A stretch of 64,000 bases of DNA from contig BCJJ01000012.1 in the NCBI GenBank assembly GCA_039545355.1, forward strand, positions 885,067 through 949,066, given 5' to 3'. Shown in pieces: positions 1 to 10,500 of the stretch. This DNA comes from Trichosporon coremiiforme. Its lineage: Eukaryota > Basidiomycota > Tremellomycetes > Trichosporonales > Trichosporonaceae. The notes beneath the pieces are model-generated. The model searched no databases and had not been told where the DNA came from. It saw nothing but the letters and a program-made list of their open reading frames with translations. Both the position numbers and the translations under genes were made by a program. Numbering within the stretch: the first letter of the stretch is position 1; each line of letters starts with the position of its first letter.

Positions 1-2
1 AG

Positions 3-3000
3 AGGCACCGGCCGTCGCCCGTCGTCGGTCGTCGCTCTGATGAGAGAGCGCCGTCACCGATCGTCACGCGCCGCTCGGACGAGAGGAACCAGCCGTCGCC
101 CATCGTCACGAGGCGGTCTGATGAGAGGCGCGCCCCTTCGCCGATCGTCACGAGGCAATCCGACGATAGGAGGTACGCCAACCCCTCGGCTTCAGTTTCG
201 CGGCCGGCCAACGACAAGCCGCAGTCATCCTTTGTTGTCAAGGGTGGAGCCCACACCGGAGGTGCCAGGATGCAGAGTAACCAGTCGCAGGATGACGACC
301 TCGCGGCCCGGCACCGGCATGAAGAGGCACTCGCTGCCCTTGAGGGCCACGGCAAGAAAGGCAAGAAGGACCGCAAGTCGACCAGCGAAGACAAGGAGAA
401 GAGGAAGAGCCGCACCCGCTCGCAGTCTCTCAGCAAGCGAATCTCCATGAGCGTTATTGGCGTGTTCAAGCGCAAGAAGGAGGACGGCGAGGCCGACGAC
501 GAGGATCTTCCCGACGTCCCCGCTCTGCCGGCTGCGTATATCAAGCACTCTGCATCGACACCGAGCCTGCACCGTGGCCCCTCCCCCATGGGTGGCACCA
601 TTTCACCCGACTCTACCTGGGGTCGTAGCACCGGCGCTCAGGTTCTGGCTCAGCTGAACGGCGGTCGCTCGCCCGACTCCACATGGGGACGCTCTGAAGG
701 TCCGCCGACGCAGAACACTGTCGCGCAGAACGGCTCGATCGGTTCGACGACTTCGCTTGCCAAGCGCGAGAAGCGCCTGCATAATATCCAGCGCATCCCT
801 CCTCCTCGTCTGAATGACGATGAGCGTCTCGCTTCGTCCAACCTTGCCTCGTCCAACTCTGGTCACTCTCTGTCTGAGCGCTCCGCTTCACCTGCCAGCG
901 TCGACGTGCCGAATGTTACGCTCCCGCTCAAGATTGTCAAGCAGCCGTCGCTGTCGCTGAAGAACAAGCCTGTCGTCGTGGCCAAGTCGCCTGCCTCGGT
1001 CGCCTCGCCAACAAGTGTTGAGGGTATCCACTCGATCCCGAGCGAGGTCATCATCCACAACGACGATGAGTATGTTCTGGCTTCGGCTCCCGCGAAGAAG
1101 CTGCCCCAGATCCCGATCAAGACTGAGTCGCCCGTCGCCACTGAGCCGCCTCGCGTTGCCTCGCCCGACCTTGGATCGCCGTCCATGGGGTTTGATCCGA
1201 TACGCCCGAAGCCTGACTCGTACAAGCGCCTCAGCAAGGGCATGCCCGCCGCTCTCGCTGCGTCGGCTTACCGCAAGCGCTCCGTTGACGGCCTCCCCGC
1301 CGCTCTCGCTGCGTCGGCTTACCGCAAGCGCTCCGTTGACGGCCTCCCCGCCACACAGTCTCCTGAGCTCGCCGCGCAATTCCGCCACTTGATCCATGCT
1401 GCTAGCCCGCCGCCGGTTGCCTCACAGCTTCCCGGTGAGGGCGCGCTGGCGCTCACCGGCCTCCAGCTCAACAACATGTCGCCCGTCACCTCGCCCGTTG
1501 CGGAGCACTCTGAGCTGTCGGCCGTCACACCCGTGTTCACGAGTGCGCCATCCTTCCCTCCCCAGATTGCCCCGCTTCAGATCCAGCCCCTCACTCCGTC
1601 CCGCGATGGTCCGGCGCCGAGCGGTACGCTTAGCCCGAGCGCGACGCCGGAGCGTCATGACAGCGGCGACAGTGAGCCGCTCTCCCCGAATGCATCGCTG
1701 CACTCGCCCGGCAACTCGATTCACAACATCGAGGTCGAGGTCAAGACTGCTACTAGGCAGAGCATGATCCGCTCGACGTCACAGCCTATTCTGGCTGCCG
1801 TCGCCGCCGGCAGCGTCGTCTCGTTCGGCAGTTCGGGAGGCTCGACTCTCAGCCGCGTTCCTACCAACGATGAGGGTACCGTCGAGAGCGACACGTCTAC
1901 GCCGACGCCTTCTGGTTTCTCATCCAACGATGAGTCGCCGTTCTTCCAGCGCTCGACGACCAGCGTCGATAGGGTGTTCCCTGGCGGCCCACCGAAGTAC
2001 TCGTCCCACATTGACGAGGGCGACGAGCGCGCGCTGAACAAAGCTGCCCACGAGGCGAAGAAGGCTTCGATGTCGTCGAACCACGTCTCTCGCTTCTCGA
2101 TGGACTCGACCGACAGCCGCGCGTCCCGCGTCTCGGCCGACTCGGTGTACAGCCAGCGCGACTCGCGCATCTCGAAGGACTTTGAGGGCTTCATGCCACA
2201 GGCGATTGTCACGAGGGACCCGCCCAAGTCTCGCCACGTTTCAAGCTTCTCGGTCGACTCTGCCATGAGCACTGCCGCGCTCATTGCTGAGAACGACGTT
2301 TCAGACTCGGACTCAGTTGCTAGCACGCCGACTAAGATCTCGCCGACTCAGGGCCCGCTTGCCGTGCATCCTGTCGAGATGGCGCTTGCGGACACCTCCG
2401 AGGTGCTCATCACCCCCGTCGGCTCTGATGGCGGTGACATGGAGCAGCTCACTGAATCCAAGCCTGAGTCGCTCAGCTCGCGCGCCGCCTCGCCCTCGCC
2501 CTCCGTTGCCTCGTCGGTCCTGCTTCCTTCTGTCAACCCGACGCCCGCACCTCAGCAGACTGCCGCGTCGACTGCGTCGTCGTTGTTCGCCATGATTTCC
2601 AACTCTGTCACTCAGGCCAGCGAGTCGGTCGCTAACGCCGTCACGGCCGTGCTTGGCTCTGATCAGAATACCGTTGCGCGTGAAGCCGGTGCAAAGTCGC
2701 CCACCACCTCGCGTGTTGTGGTCGCCTCCGTTGCTACCACTAAGCCTCCCCTGCCCAAGGTGCCCGAGTTGAAGGAGGAGAAGGAGCTCCCGCCCTCCCC
2801 GAAGGATGCCGAAGTCATGCAGAAGGCTCAGGCTGAGGTTGCGGAGAAGGCGCTGCCGCCGTCACCCTCGAAGTCCGAGGAGAGGGCTGAGAAGGAGCTG
2901 CCTGCCTCGCCCGAGCGCCCCGAGGAGCGCGTCGAGGCGCCGTCTACTCCCGGCCCCTGGCAAATGATCCAGTCTTCGGAGAGCCTTGACAGTGTTAACT

Positions 3001-4553
3001 CGAAGGGCTCCTCAGCGTCGAACGACATCCCGGAGACGCCCACCACCACCACGAGCAACTCGATCTGCGCCACTCCCACGTCGGGCATGTCCCCTGCGCG
3101 CTCCACGCCCTCGCACCGCGGTTCGATCATTGCGTACGACAGCGACGACGGAGTCACGCGCAGCCTGAGCCAGCGCCGTGGCTCTATGCCTGCCGCTCTC
3201 CGCGCGACTGCTATCCGTCGTAGGTCGACGAGCCAGCCTGTCGCCTCGGTCGTCATGTCGAACCAGGAGCCGCCGAACCGCCTCGAGTTCTTCAGCCCCG
3301 AGCCGGGGTCCGGAAGTCCCATTGGCCTTGGTCGCCCGGTCGTTCTTCGCAGCGCCTCCATGCCGACTCAGCAGCTTTCCGAGTCTCCTCGCTCCCTGTC
3401 CGCTGATCTTAATGGTCCCGCCAGTGTCGCATCGGCTCTGCCTTGGCTCGCCAGGACCCCGGCAGTTGCTGAAGTCGAGGAGGTGCTCGAGAGCTCGAGT
3501 TCGACGCCCACCGTCGACTCGGCGTCCGAGGTCGCCACCATCAAGGGCAGCGTTAAGGACGAGAGCCCCGTGGTTACGGCTGCCACTGTCTTCCCCGACT
3601 CGAAGTCGTCCAGCGGCTGCAATGGCGGCATGACGTCGCCTGAGCTCAGCGTCGAGTCGCGTGTCGACAGCCCGCTCGGCTTCAGTCTCAGCGGCGAGTC
3701 GGAGGAGGCGGCGCACGCCGTTGATGCCCCGCCCGCGATCGACAGCTTTGTCGTGCCCTTCCCTCCCGACGCTGAGCATGCTCCCCTCGGTGCCATGCCT
3801 CGCAGCCCCACTGTCCCGGCCAACTACACCGCCACGGCTAGTGCCCGTGAGCGGACCCGCCGCGACAGTGGACAGAACATGCGCACTGTTGGAGAATACA
3901 CGATCAGCCGCCGCCCTCTCACGTCGAACAGCGACACGAGCGTGAACGTGATCCACCCGACGCCGCCTTCGAAGCAGGTCCGCCAGTCGCTGCAATCTCT
4001 TCCTTCTGCTGTCGAGATGGACTTCTCCCAGCGCAGCAGCATGGGCCCAACCGGTCCCGAGTTCTCGCTCTGGCTCGAGTCGACCGCAAGCTCGGCCCCG
4101 ATGGAGGAGCTCGAGGAGCTGACGCAGAGCCCGGGGTTTCAGTCGGCCAAGTATGACCAGCGCGTAGTCTACGACAGCCCTGCGTCTACAATCTCGACCG
4201 CCTCCACCTCGCGCCCGATGCGCCGCCCGCTGCCGAACCCGGACGACTTTCGCAACGGCTCAGCAAGCAGCCCCGTGAGGGACAATGCGTACGAGACTTC
4301 GTCCCTGCACAGCAGCAGCGGCAGCGACGACGGCCCCGCCCTCTGCACGCCCCGTACGCCCGACACGGCGCACCTCGTTAGCGACTTTGGCACGCCGAGC
4401 AAGGCGGCGATCGTCGGCGTTTCGCCCACGGCGACTGGAGCTAAAGGGGAACAGATCTCGCGAGGTCTCCCGAACCGACCCATGCACGTCGACATGGCGA
4501 ACGACACCGAGGGCGAGGAGTCCTTCGCGACTGCGAGGGAGGGGATGGAATGA
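3..4553 (+). CDS. Large Ser/Pro-rich low-complexity protein, 5' end outside window
   Basis: The frame is open to the left edge of the window and stops with TGA at 4551-4553, so the start codon lies upstream; 1516 residues are visible. An internal ATG at 270 is unlikely to be the real start because the frame upstream of it codes for clean tandem repeats (6-173). The protein is dominated by Ser, Pro, Thr and Ala with many SP/TP sites and basic patches (KKGKKDRKS, FKRKKEDGE). Internal repeats include SPDSTWGRS (twice), a 17-residue PAALAASAYRKRSVDGL unit (twice) and a related MPAALRATAIRRRS near position 3190. I recognise no catalytic domain and see no membrane segment. It looks like an intrinsically disordered, heavily phosphorylated scaffold or regulator, which is inference only. 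No intron is evident. Confidence 0.8.
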   Translation, partial: RHRPSPVVGRRSDERAPSPIVTRRSDERNQPSPIVTRRSDERRAPSPIVTRQSDDRRYANPSASVSRPANDKPQSSFVVKGGAHTGGARMQSNQSQDDDLAARHRHEEALAALEGHGKKGKKDRKSTSEDKEKRKSRTRSQSLSKRISMSVIGVFKRKKEDGEADDEDLPDVPALPAAYIKHSASTPSLHRGPSPMGGTISPDSTWGRSTGAQVLAQLNGGRSPDSTWGRSEGPPTQNTVAQNGSIGSTTSLAKREKRLHNIQRIPPPRLNDDERLASSNLASSNSGHSLSERSASPASVDVPNVTLPLKIVKQPSLSLKNKPVVVAKSPASVASPTSVEGIHSIPSEVIIHNDDEYVLASAPAKKLPQIPIKTESPVATEPPRVASPDLGSPSMGFDPIRPKPDSYKRLSKGMPAALAASAYRKRSVDGLPAALAASAYRKRSVDGLPATQSPELAAQFRHLIHAASPPPVASQLPGEGALALTGLQLNNMSPVTSPVAEHSELSAVTPVFTSAPSFPPQIAPLQIQPLTPSRDGPAPSGTLSPSATPERHDSGDSEPLSPNASLHSPGNSIHNIEVEVKTATRQSMIRSTSQPILAAVAAGSVVSFGSSGGSTLSRVPTNDEGTVESDTSTPTPSGFSSNDESPFFQRSTTSVDRVFPGGPPKYSSHIDEGDERALNKAAHEAKKASMSSNHVSRFSMDSTDSRASRVSADSVYSQRDSRISKDFEGFMPQAIVTRDPPKSRHVSSFSVDSAMSTAALIAENDVSDSDSVASTPTKISPTQGPLAVHPVEMALADTSEVLITPVGSDGGDMEQLTESKPESLSSRAASPSPSVASSVLLPSVNPTPAPQQTAASTASSLFAMISNSVTQASESVANAVTAVLGSDQNTVAREAGAKSPTTSRVVVASVATTKPPLPKVPELKEEKELPPSPKDAEVMQKAQAEVAEKALPPSPSKSEERAEKELPASPERPEERVEAPSTPGPWQMIQSSESLDSVNSKGSSASNDIPETPTTTTSNSICATPTSGMSPARSTPSHRGSIIAYDSDDGVTRSLSQRRGSMPAALRATAIRRRSTSQPVASVVMSNQEPPNRLEFFSPEPGSGSPIGLGRPVVLRSASMPTQQLSESPRSLSADLNGPASVASALPWLARTPAVAEVEEVLESSSSTPTVDSASEVATIKGSVKDESPVVTAATVFPDSKSSSGCNGGMTSPELSVESRVDSPLGFSLSGESEEAAHAVDAPPAIDSFVVPFPPDAEHAPLGAMPRSPTVPANYTATASARERTRRDSGQNMRTVGEYTISRRPLTSNSDTSVNVIHPTPPSKQVRQSLQSLPSAVEMDFSQRSSMGPTGPEFSLWLESTASSAPMEELEELTQSPGFQSAKYDQRVVYDSPASTISTASTSRPMRRPLPNPDDFRNGSASSPVRDNAYETSSLHSSSGSDDGPALCTPRTPDTAHLVSDFGTPSKAAIVGVSPTATGAKGEQISRGLPNRPMHVDMANDTEGEESFATAREGME
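6..173 (+). repeat. Four in-frame 42-bp coding tandem repeats
   Basis: Four 14-codon units at 6-47, 48-89, 90-131 and 132-173 encode variants of a PSPIVTRRSDER core. Synonymous differences between units (tcg/tca, cgc/agg) show they are not a very recent duplication. The array may continue left of the window. Confidence 0.85.
1245..1346 (+). repeat. 51-bp perfect coding tandem duplication
   Basis: Units at 1245-1295 and 1296-1346 are identical at DNA level and encode PAALAASAYRKRSVDGL twice. Identity at synonymous sites suggests a recent duplication or gene conversion. Confidence 0.9.
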
Positions 4554-5638
4554 CTCATGGCCGAGGCTGAGCTCTAGTTCAGTCTCGACCCTGGGGATTC
4601 AGGCGCCGTAAGGCGGTCGCGTAGCGACCGCAGGCTAGTGGCTGCGTCGCAGTCATCACCTCCATCACTTCTACCGCCATCTCTTCCTCCTCCCGCCTCT
4701 AATCTCTCAACATCTCGCCCAACCTATCCTACGTCACATCTATAACAATTCTGCAGAAGCAGGAAACCCATCAACGGACATTTCGCACTCTAATCTACTT
4801 TCTTGCCTTAGCTATATAACTCTTTGGGAATCAGGGACCGGATAGACTCAAAACCGAGCGCGCGCTTGTGAGGCGCGCACACAGGCTTAATTCTCCCCCA
4901 TTATCTTATTTTTACCCTTTTTGTACAACTTAGCACTATAACGGCCATAAGGAGCCTTCGTATATCTGGCAAATGTAGTTTTACACTCTTGGCAGCTTGG
5001 CTGACGGCGAGCGAAGCGAGCCGACCCACCACTGCCCTGCCACAAAAGTGGGGATGAGAGGGGGGCAGAGCATGTGCCACTGGCGATGCCTAGCCCAGAA
5101 CGGGGAGCATAGGACGGTGGCGGTGAGCTCATCTCTGGTCGACATGTCCCACGGTCGTCGCTACGTGACGTCTGACGACTGCGGACGGGGTCAACGGGGT
5201 TCTCGGGACCGCAACGCAATCGTTCCGACTCCCGCGACTTTGTCCCCGGTCCTGTCCCAACTGTCCTGGTTCACCCCATCCCTCTATCCCCTTGTGCCTC
5301 ATTCATACCTGTGCAACTTGGGCCAACATGGGCGTGAAAAACTGTTCGTCGTGGCATAGGTATAACTAAGCTGCTAACTACACTCGATCTTGGCCGAGTG
5401 AAGATAGGGATTGGGATACTCTACTCTGTGTGTGTGAATAATCTATAAGAGGAGGACTAGGAGGAGGAACGGAGACCCTTCTCAGTGTTGCGCTGCAGAG
5501 CGCAAGTTTATTAACTTACGAAAAATGTGGTTTGCGGGGGAGGTGCGGGAGGGCGGAATACAAATGATTTGAGTTGGAGAACTCTCTCGTGAACAGATGT
5601 GGGTTTGAGGTGTGGTGGGAGTTGGGGGCGCTCAGAAG
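4554..5638. other. Gene-free stretch between convergent genes
   Basis: This holds the 3' flanks of the Ser/Pro-rich gene (plus strand) and the aspartic protease (minus strand). I see no credible coding sequence. A short hairpin-like segment near 5383-5400 was inspected and not assigned. Confidence 0.6.
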
Positions 5639-7540
5639 TTAGAGGAGGAGGGCGGCGAGACCCGCAGCGGCGAGCGCAGTCAGGCTCGGGAAGAGGGCGC
5701 GGGCGGCCGACTTCTCGCTCGCACTCGGGGCGGCGGCAGAGGAGGGGCCGGGGGCCTTGCTCTCCGCCGTCTGGGACGAGGAAGAAGGCTTAGCTGAGGG
5801 AGACGATGAGTCACTGGTACCAACGGAAGACGGCGACGCACTGGAGCCCGAGCTGGTGCCCGAAGGGCTGGCAGAGGGCGAGGTGGACGCAGACGAGGTG
5901 CCGGAGGCAGATGACGAGCTGGGCGAAGGCGAGGCGGAGCTCGAGGGGTCGGGGCTCGGGGCGGCCGAGGCCTGCTCGTCGGTGACGACGTCGTGGGTCG
6001 CGCTGGGGTCATCGTCGGGGATGGGGGCCTCGTCGAGGGGCTGCGCGGCGGGAATGTCGGAGGGAAGGAGCTGCTGGCCGCCGGTGGCCGTGCCCGTGCT
6101 GTCGGCGGGGGTGTTGAGGCCGTCGGCGAGCTGGGCGAAGCCGACCTGCTGGTTCTGGTTGTCGAAGACGGTGTAGGCGTTCTTGAGAGCCGAGGCGCCG
6201 AAGATCCAGTTGACGGGGTTGTTGCTTGACAGACGGCCGATGTAGAACGTACCGAGGCACCATCCGGGGCGCTCCTTGACCTCGCCGGCGTTGAAGTCGG
6301 CGTTCGTCATCGACAGCTCAAAGTCGCCAAACGTGATCTTGACATCATTCACGGTTTGGTTGCAGGGGTACTCCATGTACTGGTGGTGCGAGGCCGAGGG
6401 ACGCGAGTTGGGGATCTTCTCGTAGATCTTCTTGACGACCTCCTCGGGGCCGAGAATGTGCGTCGTGCCGGTGTCGATCGCAACGTTCGGCTTGCCGCTC
6501 AGGTCAATGTCCTGGCCGCCGACCGAGATCTTGGACATCGGCACAGCCCAGTACTTGGGGTTGTCGAGGAGCTTGACGTAGTGCACGTCGCCCTGGTACA
6601 GTGAGTTGTCGAGGTAGCCGAGCGTGAGCTTGCCGCCGTCGTCCGAGCCGGTCGCGTCGTCGTCGTGGCGCCAGCGGCGGAGATAGAACGCAAAGACCTG
6701 CTGGGGCCACTTGGTGGAGCTGGTAACCCACCAGGGGGTGACCTTGGCGTTGGAGAGGGACTGGAAAGCAAGACCGAGGATACCCTGTCCGTTGTCGCCG
6801 AGGATGTGCGAGCCCTCGTCAATGAGACCGAAAGTTTGCTTCACGACGCGGTAGCCAGCGAGCGAAACATCGTCACGGCCGAGACGGCCGGTGACCGATC
6901 CAGAGCCATAGTTAATGCGGAAGGCGGGCGAGCCATCGGGGACGGAGAAAGAAGACGACTGGGCGCGCTCGTACTTGGAGCCCTGGCACTTGGTGCAGTT
7001 GGACTCCTGGACCCAAAGGTCGGCCGAGCCAGTGTCGAGAACGACGTTGAACTTCTGGCCAGGGTTACCGACAGAGATCTCACCGGTGTAGAGGTTGTCG
7101 TACTCGTGGTTGACCATGCCCATGTCACCCGCACGCTTCTGGAGGCGGGTGAGCTCCTCGTTGAAGCGCTTAGCGTTGCGGCCCTCGTTGTAGCGGACGT
7201 CGCAGAGGGCGGCGTCGCGGGTGAGAGCGTGGTGGGGGTCACGCTTAGCGTTGCCGCTGTGGCTGACAGTGCGGTGCAGGTTGAGGACGGCGCCGAGCTG
7301 ACGCTTGCCCGCCTGAACAGCGGCAACCTCATCCTCGGGCGTGTCGGGAAGAATAGCCCAACGCTTCTTACCAGCCTGGACGGCAGCAACCTCGTCCTCA
7401 GGAGTGTCGGGGAGGATAGCCCATCGCTTCCTGGCACCCTGGATAGCCGCAACCTCGTCATCGGGGGTGTCGGGGAGGATGGCGAAGGGGCTCGCGGAAG
7501 CGAGTCCGGCAACAATCAGGAAAAGCGTCTGGGGAAGCAT
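5639..7540 (-). CDS. Secreted pepsin-type aspartic protease with GPI-type tail and Kex2 repeats in the pro-region
   Basis: A 633-residue intronless frame. A signal peptide (about residues 1-17) is followed by three near-identical 20-21 residue repeats (19-80), each ending in dibasic KR, then a pro-segment with more KR sites (99-100, 124-125, 135-136). The mature A1-family domain carries both catalytic motifs, LDTGS (Asp169) and AIDTGTT (Asp356), a flap-like NYGSG near 210-214, and Cys pairs 182/185 and 393/428. Residues from about 480 to 610 are a Ser/Thr/Pro/Ala-rich stalk, and the C-terminus is a hydrophobic tail typical of a GPI-anchor signal, so the enzyme is probably yapsin-like at the cell surface. 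The family hydrolyses peptide bonds at acidic pH. The repeats are not a usual part of A1 propeptides. Confidence 0.93.
   Translation of the reverse strand: MLPQTLFLIVAGLASASPFAILPDTPDDEVAAIQGARKRWAILPDTPEDEVAAVQAGKKRWAILPDTPEDEVAAVQAGKRQLGAVLNLHRTVSHSGNAKRDPHHALTRDAALCDVRYNEGRNAKRFNEELTRLQKRAGDMGMVNHEYDNLYTGEISVGNPGQKFNVVLDTGSADLWVQESNCTKCQGSKYERAQSSSFSVPDGSPAFRINYGSGSVTGRLGRDDVSLAGYRVVKQTFGLIDEGSHILGDNGQGILGLAFQSLSNAKVTPWWVTSSTKWPQQVFAFYLRRWRHDDDATGSDDGGKLTLGYLDNSLYQGDVHYVKLLDNPKYWAVPMSKISVGGQDIDLSGKPNVAIDTGTTHILGPEEVVKKIYEKIPNSRPSASHHQYMEYPCNQTVNDVKITFGDFELSMTNADFNAGEVKERPGWCLGTFYIGRLSSNNPVNWIFGASALKNAYTVFDNQNQQVGFAQLADGLNTPADSTGTATGGQQLLPSDIPAAQPLDEAPIPDDDPSATHDVVTDEQASAAPSPDPSSSASPSPSSSSASGTSSASTSPSASPSGTSSGSSASPSSVGTSDSSSPSAKPSSSSQTAESKAPGPSSAAAPSASEKSAARALFPSLTALAAAGLAALLL
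7301..7486 (-). repeat. Three KR-terminated peptide repeats in the protease pro-region
   Basis: Residues 19-39, 40-60 and 61-80 of the protease. Units 2 and 3 share the core WAILPDTPEDEVAAVQAG and end in KKR or KR. Unit 1 starts with Phe and ends in RKR. Spacing and dibasic ends match the pattern of Kex2-processed repeat precursors. The DNA unit is 60-63 bp. Confidence 0.88.
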
Positions 7541-10500
7541 AGCTGCTGTTGTTGCGTGTTTAATGAGTGTCGGGATAATTTAACTGGTATGCAGTGGATT
7601 GCTGCTGAGTGCTGCTGCGGTCAGCTCACCGTGCTTGTGAAAAGAATAAGCCAGGAAGCTGCGACAACCGTTACGACCCGCAAACAGCCACAAAGCCACT
7701 CGGTCGCCCATGGCCACCGCATGGGCTGCTGCGGCTTCAGGACCACCACAATGGCTGCGGACAACTGCAAGACGGAGCGTAGACCATCTGTAACAAAGCG
7801 TCACTTACTCCGTAGTTGTAGAGATCAGAGGGTACTCGGGAAGAAAATAGAAGGCAGAAACAATGTCGAAGTCCGGGTCGTTGATGTTGTTAACGATGCG
7901 AATTTGGATCGGTCTGTGCGATGAGAAGTCGTCACAGTAGAAGAGGAGTCTCGAGGCTGAACGTTGGTGTTGGGAGACTCTTGTTAAGAGGTTGAACAAA
8001 GCTCGAAACTGGACGTTGTCGAGCGATTAAAGCTGAAAGTTGAGGAAGTCAAGAGTCGGGATACCGAGAACAAGGTCGACGAGGGTGTGTCGATCAGCGA
8101 ACCAGTATTAAGGAGCAAGAGAGCGTGGGGGCGGAGGAGGGGAGGTAAACCGGGTCGACAAGCGAGGAACCGGAGCAACACGAGTTGAGAGGCAGAACAG
8201 GGAAGGCGAGAGGTGTCGATGGGTGATGAGAAATGTAGGAAAGGGAGGAATAGGATTGATGGGAGAAACACAAGGTAAGCGCAGACAGTTAGCAGGTTAT
8301 CTCCCCTCGGTGGCGGCGCTGCGGCAGAGGTGCAAAGCCGATGTGAGTGCCAAGCCCCGTTGCATCGTGGTCCCACAGGCCGTCTCGGAGACGTGCGCGG
8401 CCTGAGGCCGAAGAGGAGAAAGCGAGGACTGCACAGGCACTAGCCAGGAAAGAACAGAGTTGGGTTCACGGGTAACAATAAGTCAAAGCAGGATTACCAT
8501 GCGAGGTCCTGAAAGCGTAGTGTACGTAGCGCCATGTCGCTTTGGTTGGCTACGCCGTGCGCTAGCCCGCTCGAGCTCTTGTCAGTCACATCTGACGTCT
8601 GGTGTGAGGTTCTGCTCAGGGGAGAAGAAACTGCGCATGTGAGTTGGAAGGCAGAAGGAGGGTCGTCGGACGGCGGGGCGAGGCGTCACGAGTGTCGAGT
8701 TGTTTGCAGCAGCACTTGTGGACGCGATACGTCAAGGGTGCTTGGACTGGGATGTAGGCTAGCGGAAGGGGTCGAATGGGGACGAGGGATCGAGGATGGA
8801 TGAGACGCCAGTGAATGGACCGCTTGCTACTTGAAGTCTCACAATCGAGGGTCTCAGGGGGTGATCAGGGTAGCCTGCGCTTGCCATGAGACAGGTCCGA
8901 GAAGGGTGGTGCGGCTATTGCGCTGGCTGATGGGCGTTTAGCCTCTGGGCTTGTGCCTCGCCTGCGCCAGATGCGGGGTGTGTGCGTAGTTCTTCCGGGC
9001 TGCATCCTCGGAGCACACTAATGAGCGGGGCCTGCCGAACCTTTTCTCAACCCTGTATTCGCCCTGGGAACCCAGGGTCGAAGCGTGTTTGAACACACGA
9101 CGGAATCCTCATCGAATTGGGGAAACCTTCCCAGGCCCGGTCCGGTTCCCCCGGCTGTCCCCCGGCTCCCGGTCTATCTGCATCTGTTGGGCCTGCGACG
9201 CTCAGAAAGAATGTGGTCGCACGATGGCTGTACGAACTCTCCATGTACCAGTTTGAAGCCTTGCGCTCAAGCCGAAGGCAAGGTTAGCTTCGTGACTTCC
9301 CAGCGTGCAAGCTGGCTGTCACTGGGCTTGGCGGGCTGGTTGCGATCGACCATGTGCAGAGCAGAGCCATGCAAGTGCCACCGGGTGCCCGGTGACCTGG
9401 AAGGAGCAAGGAAGGGATGCAGAAGATGACTGAATTGACTGCGAGCTGCGTTCCAACCACCCTTCCCTGCGCTAGTGGGCCGAAGGGGGCCGTAGGGCTG
9501 CCTGTATCGATGCGGGCTGGGCGCCAGTGCCAGCGGAGGTGAGCGCGTGCGCGTTTCAGCCATGCATACCAGGCTAATCAATACGTTAGCAGCGCCGCAC
9601 CCTGCAGCCAACTGGCAGATCACAAAACCCATGCAGCCGTTTGTTTCTCCGCACGGTCTCACATGCTGGCAAGAAGCAAAGGAGGCGTGTACGAGGCGTC
9701 GAGGCGTAAAAGGTAGACCGAAGCAGCGATGATGTATGTCGTCACGACGCAGTCTCGCAGCGACTGTACTGCGCGGCCCATCCTCTGCAGCCTGATTGGG
9801 GCGACACGTTCATGTCTATTTGGCTCCGTTCGCACCTTTTGAGAAATGCGTAGCCCGCTGCGACAAGATCCATCTTGCATGACTGCATGATCTGCGCCGT
9901 CCTCTACGCTCGAATTGATTTGGGGCACTCGGGTTTTAAAGAGGTGATACGCTTTTCTAAAAGCGATTAGACAAAATGTCGATGCCAGTCTGGCCAGTCT
10001 GGCTATTCTGGCCGATCTTCGATCTGGGGCCATGCCGCGCCCCATGTATCGGATCATCCATCTCGGATCGTACATGCCGAAGCCTTGCGAGGCGCACACG
10101 CACACGCATATGCCACAGAAGAGTCTGGCCCGGCTGGACTGCAACCCACTCGCCCACCGCCAAAGGCTGGGAACGGCTCCCATGGACCTGGAAGCGAGGA
10201 ACAGGTGCGTCCATATGTGCATGCCTTTGGGCATTAGGGAACACAGAAAGAGACACATGGGTGACTGCACCGTTGAGGAGTAGCCGGCATCTGCCACCTG
10301 AGTTCTGGGCGATGCTTAGCAAAAGCCTGGAGAAAGCTTGGAGTTACCGCAGTCTCGTGGCCTTTGCTAGAAGACAGCAGGCTCAGCATGCTCAGCCTCC
10401 GCAGAGCGCTGAGCACAGAGTTCGCCAAGCTCACATGCAGTGCATGTGCCTCTTTGTACCTCGCTCTGAGTTACGCTCTCGTCTCATGTGTACCTTTTCG

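Noticed and set aside
270..272. ATG at 270 as the true start of the Ser/Pro-rich protein
   Set aside because: The same frame is open to the window edge and encodes regular 14-residue repeats, so coding clearly extends upstream.
5350..5410. U2 snRNA-like stretch on the minus strand (CGGCC, AAGATC, GTGTAGT in order)
   Set aside because: The similarity covers about 25 bases with a gap, and no Sm site or downstream stem was found. It lies in a 3' flank and is most likely chance.
9659..10297. 212-codon minus-strand frame in the long gap
   Set aside because: Composition is unlike the real proteins here (rich in Cys, Met, Arg and Trp without pattern), it overlaps other frames of similar length, and no splice or family support exists.
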